64,000 nt of DNA from Fasciolopsis buskii (Eukaryota; Platyhelminthes; Trematoda; Plagiorchiida; Fasciolidae). Below the pieces are notes generated by a model. It was not told where the DNA came from. It saw only the letters and a list, made by a program, of their open reading frames with translations, and ran no database searches. The position numbers and the translations under genes are program-made. Shown here piece by piece: positions 60,193 to 64,000 of the stretch (its first letter is position 1; each line of letters opens with the position of its first letter). The stretch lies in assembly GCA_008360955.1 (NCBI GenBank), contig LUCM01000171.1:22028-86027 (forward strand). The letters run 5' to 3'.

Positions 60193-60335
60193 ACTGTGAA
60201 TGATATAATGTTAATAACATAGCGTTGTTGGTAGATGTAATGCGCTAACGCTTCGACTACCGTGGATAGTCCTTCTCAAGGCAAGTTTTACATGGCGCAT
60301 CGGTTTTTCGATACACTCCTTACGTCATTTAGTTG
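60193..60335 (-). ncRNA. Hammerhead-like motif in a Penelope-style terminal repeat, copy 2
   Basis: Homologous to 22722-22905 but without its second inverted-repeat arm. On the minus strand TTGAGAA is followed by stem II GACTATC-CAC-GGTAGTC, then GAAG. The 5' strand TGACGTA (60327-60321) can pair with a CGTTA-type 3' strand. Two base differences in stem II from copy 1 both keep pairing by G-U wobble. GAAG in place of GAAA probably makes this copy inactive. Confidence 0.5.
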
Positions 60336-61055
60336 CACTTTGTCTTGGAGAATGAACAATGTCATGCTGATTGTGATTGAGGACTGATGATATTCATTCC
60401 ATTCTGACCTCAGCTTTATTTGAAGACATGTGACCTTCACATGGTACGTCGTTCGTGAACTAATGATAGCTAGGGGCTTGTAAAGATCCTAAAAAGCCCC
60501 TCACAACAACTAGTTGTCATGCCCTGATTGGATGCATCCCTTGGAACCCTTCCACTGAACACCCACGTAACCAGGATCTGCCAAATATCGGTGATGCATC
60601 TTTCATATTAATGAGGGAACTATCTGCCAAAATGTGTGTAAAAAGTTTCCATGAAACTCTTTGGGACTCTGATCATCCCCTATGCCCCGATTGTCATGTC
60701 TGGACACAATACACTTTCTGTGTCATATCCACAGAGTAAATGTATAGAGGAATTCTGATCAGTTTGGTAACTTTTTATAAAACAACCTCACTATTTTTTC
60801 GTAAGGATTTGATATCTATCATTTTCTCGTATGATGATGGGTGGGAATTCCTGCCTAGACTGCAGACTGTCGTTTACAAGAAAAATAAGAAACGCACAAA
60901 CACAAGTACAAACCAGGTTTTACAGGTATTCCGGACATGTCGTTGTGGACGGATCACTATCATTCATCTTCGATCAGCTATCTACCTAGATGATCAGATT
61001 TTTGGAGGAAGCATATCGAGAGACATGAGCCCAACAAACGCTCCAAATAATACAG

Positions 61056-61214
61056 ACTGACGATCCATTCAAGTTAGGCCAGCCAGTTGTTTCGAACTTC
61101 GTACCGTCACGAGACCTATGCAATGTTGCTGTTAAATCAATGTTCACATCCGAAATTTGTAGGCAGCTCGCACTAGCAGCTGTCATATTTGTAGGTGATA
61201 TGAAGCACCCATAA
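61056..61214 (+). other. Protein-like open segment, unrecognised
   Basis: After an acceptor-like tacag, 52 codons run to TAA with natural-looking protein text (DDPFKLGQPVVSNF, then DLCNVAVKSMF and QLALAAVIFVGDMKHP). The same frame stays protein-like beyond the stop (YESDLNEQII). It may be a decayed exon or a fragment of a retroelement I cannot name. Confidence 0.25.
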
Positions 61215-61839
61215 TATGAAAGCGACTTAAATGAACAAATCATAGCCTTTAATTTTGATTCTAAAGCAGGAGCGAGAGGTTTTGTTTAATCCCAACGTAG
61301 GAACACCTAAGTAAAGGTCAGCAGAAGGCGGGTATAAAAGGGGAAAGACAATAAACAACAAGAAAACCAAAGCGACTTTTCCTTTCTTTACCGTCCAAAT
61401 TGTGATTTTTCGAAATGCGTTGCAGGTAAAAATTTTGAGTCAAAAGCACCGGTTATGGTTCCCAAAGAAGAATTTCTTCTGCGGTGTGAGCAGCCGTAAA
61501 GTATCCCTATCCCAAATGTCTCTAGCAAGCAATTCACATAGAACACCACCAACACATTTTTTCGACTTGAGAACCGTGAAAGATTAAAAAACGATCATGG
61601 AATGGCAGATTCATGAGATGATTTCATTGGTGGAAACGCAGGAATCAACCTGGACGCAACACCTAAGACTAGATGTTCATTCCACTTAGCTACTTTCGAT
61701 GTTCAGGGGAAACATGCTTCCATAGCTGGAGCTACTGAAACTTAAAATAGACCCATGCTGAATCTTCGTAACGCGAATGCGAGACCCCATTTCCGTAATC
61801 ATTCCCATAGTTCAGATACAACCTCGGCCTTTTGCTTCA

Positions 61840-63530
61840 CTTTTCATATATTCAATGATCCGGCTGCGAATGCGTGTTGATACTGGGGAGGAGATCGCCT
61901 TCAGGATGAGACCCGAGGGCGGAATGTTAGACTGGGTTCCAGTTAACAGCCATTTTTGTGCAGTTCGGTCGAACGATTCTGTACGTATCAATAACAATCG
62001 ACCAAAGCGTCGTTTGGTTGTTCACTGTTTCTGTGTATGCGCCTACTTACTGCAGCTCCCCTGAGGAGAAAGACAAGTCTTATCGGAAGTTTCCTCGATT
62101 ACTTCGAAGTGTTCGTTCGACCGAAGTTGTGGTCGTTGTCAGCAATTCTGACGTCAAACTTGACTATCGGTAGAGACGGAACTGCAATTTGGAGGCTCAC
62201 TAACTTTTCTATCCGGTAGAACCAATCACAGCGACCGCCTCATCCAAGTTTGTTCCGATCACAGATTATTCCTAGCGAACACAACCTCTAGTCACAAAAA
62301 CCGACCTCACCCACATAGCGCCCTCCTTGGCGTTTACGCCTTGGATTCAGACTGATCACAATACCACCGGTCACCGGTGGAGTGAATCGATTGAGGACCA
62401 TTGATTATTATCGTATGTGTCTGTGATCGTAACAACAAGAAGACAATGAACCCCGCATAGCTGATTCTAGACGATAATCATTGAAACGAGTCCGAGTCGA
62501 GACCTTCAAAGAAGTTATTGTCACAACGAAATGCTCTAGACTCGAGGGAACACTGGAAGCAGAACAAAGAAGTTGTGTGCTTAGCGCGCAAGATTCTAAG
62601 TGATTTGAATTTTAAAAACGGTAAATATCCTCGACTTCAGTTGGTCTGTTGGATGCCTGCAGATCCGACTCCCGAGATGCCAAGTACGCACACCTCGGAG
62701 ACGTCAGCTAACCGGGAGCATGAGAAATGATGGCGAGCAGCGGTGGATGGGGAAAGGTAGGGGAATTAATAGATCGATGGTGATCGTCATTACTCAATTC
62801 CTAGCAAATGATTAGGTACACAAAAGCCACATCTACGGGAAATGATCGAAGAATCCGACGACTCACTGACTCATCCTTAGGACCAGTACGAATCGGTGAT
62901 TATGGCAATTGACAAAAACAGTGACAGATTCTCATGCACAATCTCAGAGAAATTAGTCTGACAGATATCGCGTCCAAACTGCCAGCGAGAATCATTCTCC
63001 GGTAACTATCTGCTGGTCGAGAAGGGTGCACGTGTGAGAAACAAGCCGGTTTTCGACCTGGCAACGACTGTATTGACCAAACACTAACTCTGCGCCAAAT
63101 TTAGGACATAGGCACATCTACCATAGACACAAGATCTTTGTCTCGATATAGAAGCGGCATTTGATTCAATTGATCGTACAATTTTCTGGTGATGTCCTTC
63201 AATGAATGTGTCGGTGAAGTTTAGTTCACTCCTCCAATCTCCATATGCGGTTAGCCGAAGCCAAGTTCGTACTTGCAACGACCTTTCACTTGAATTATCT
63301 TTAATTTTCATTTTCAACTATGTCCTTGGGATGGTTATGGAAATGTACCTTCATTCAAGTGGGAATAGTGGCATTGATTTTGTTCAGACAAGAGCCTGTC
63401 CGAAGTGAAACATGCGGAGAAAGTTGTGGTCTGCTTCGAGAGTGAAACACGAATTCAGGATTTGAGTAGAGTAGAGTAATTCAACTAACTACGCCAAATG
63501 TCTCGTCAAGATATTTCCTGCAAACTACAG
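61840..63530 (+). mobile_element. LINE (RTE-like) fragment, endonuclease to reverse transcriptase
   Basis: The endonuclease segment contains LDWVPVNSHFCAVR at 61930-61975. After a frame change it has VYAPTYCSSPEEKDKSYRKF and LLRSVRSTEVVVVVSNSD at 62030-62160 (family VVVAGDFNAQ, with AGDF lost). RSDHRLFLA follows at about 62255. The reverse transcriptase segment has QAGFRP-like text plus DCIDQTLTLRQI near 63045-63105, then a broken FDSIDR region and SQVRTCNDLSLEL at 63255-63295. The fragment is interrupted by many stops. A possible end segment (KCLVKIFPANYRR) at 63490-63535 lies directly before the next element. Confidence 0.75.
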
Positions 63531-63534
63531 AAGA

Positions 63535-64000
63535 CGAAGTGGTTCAAGCCGTAGGTGAACGCGGTGTAGGAATAGTCTTGAGTGAGAAGGCTGAAGCAGG
63601 CCTTCTAGAGTGGATCCCAGTTAACAGTTGCTTGTGTGCCGTGAGAATTCAGGGATCATTCGGCGTCCGGAAGAATAGCAGTGTAAAGCGCAGTTTATTT
63701 GTCATCTCGGTATACGCTCCAACAGACTGACACGGAGAAAGATAAGTTTTACGATGATCTCGTCACTCGTGTTCGGAAGAGCAAACGCTCTGACATTGTA
63801 GTGGCAGCAGGTGATTTTAATGCACAAGTCGGAAAACTGAGTGCATCGGAATCCTGTTTAGGTGGGCGATGCGTCTTGCTTGCTCAGCGAACAGATAACG
63901 GGGAAAGACTTCTCCAATTCTGTGCAGACAATCATTTATTCCTATCTAGTACGAATTTCCGGCACAGTTCGCGTCGCATAGCGACGTGGCGCTCTAGCTC
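63535..64000 (+). mobile_element. LINE (RTE-like) endonuclease start, runs off the window
   Basis: GERGVGIVLSEKAEAGLLEW, then IPVNSCLCAVRI and FVISVYAPTD, are encoded up to 63730. After one frame change the text continues with DIVVAAGDFNAQVGKLSASE and RTDNGERLLQFCADNHLFLS. These are signature blocks of the APE-type endonuclease of RTE-like LINEs: GDFNAQ holds the catalytic Asp and Asn, and TNFRH follows. This copy is better preserved than its neighbours and continues past position 64000. Confidence 0.85.

Larger units (their letters stand above)
59501..61839. other. Upstream of the first recognised exon
   Basis: Expected to be intron. It contains hammerhead-like copy 2 and the unassigned open segment at 61056. 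I found no minus-strand exon with a convincing start for the GTPBP2-type protein. Confidence 0.4.

Noticed and set aside
1..64000. CRISPR arrays, operons, prokaryotic defence or secretion systems
   Set aside because: The window is clearly eukaryotic with spliced coding sequence; no regularly spaced short repeats or gene clusters exist.

Overview
The window is eukaryotic. It has one split gene with GT/AG introns of up to 27 kb, dense decayed retroelements, tRNA-derived repeats, simple repeats and a 505-bp run of N. The LINE copies resemble the RTE-like endonuclease/reverse-transcriptase families of flukes, so a digenean trematode is the best guess. That assignment is inferred from remembered family style, not from a database search.

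The only host gene I can name is a GTPBP2-type (GTPBP1/2 family) GTPase on the minus strand. Six coding exons run from 59500 down to 17574. All junctions are GT/AG with matching phase. Together they give 864 codons plus a stop and contain G1 (P-loop), G3 (DLAG), G4 (SKID), G5 (VSAVTGE), the beta-barrel domains and a long tail ending in a basic cluster. The first exon(s) were not found and may lie beyond 64000. Introns, in gene order, are 631, 27226, 1865, 5870 and 3740 bp.

Layout. 1-14075: no recognisable gene; two SINE-like copies plus part of a third repeat. 14076-16800: a SINE, then a stem-loop unit in three identical copies (+,-,+) around a gap, probably an assembly artefact. 16801-17573: 3' flank of the gene. 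17574-31055: four 3' exons, with SINE clusters, LINE 3' ends, a Penelope-style hammerhead-like motif and a decayed BEL/Pao element in the introns. 31056-58281: the giant intron. It holds a minus-strand LINE split by a Ty3/gypsy LTR element (46129-50140), a second minus-strand LINE with an intact YADD motif, many SINEs, and an open frame for a cysteine-rich secreted-type peptide. 58282-59500: two upstream exons. 59501-64000: a second hammerhead-like copy, an unassigned open frame, and two plus-strand LINE fragments, the last running off the window.

No operons, CRISPR arrays or defence-type systems are present. The best leads are the nested insertion with its target-site duplication, the paired hammerhead-like copies with pairing-preserving changes, the +/-/+ palindrome, and two small cysteine-containing secreted-peptide candidates inside introns.
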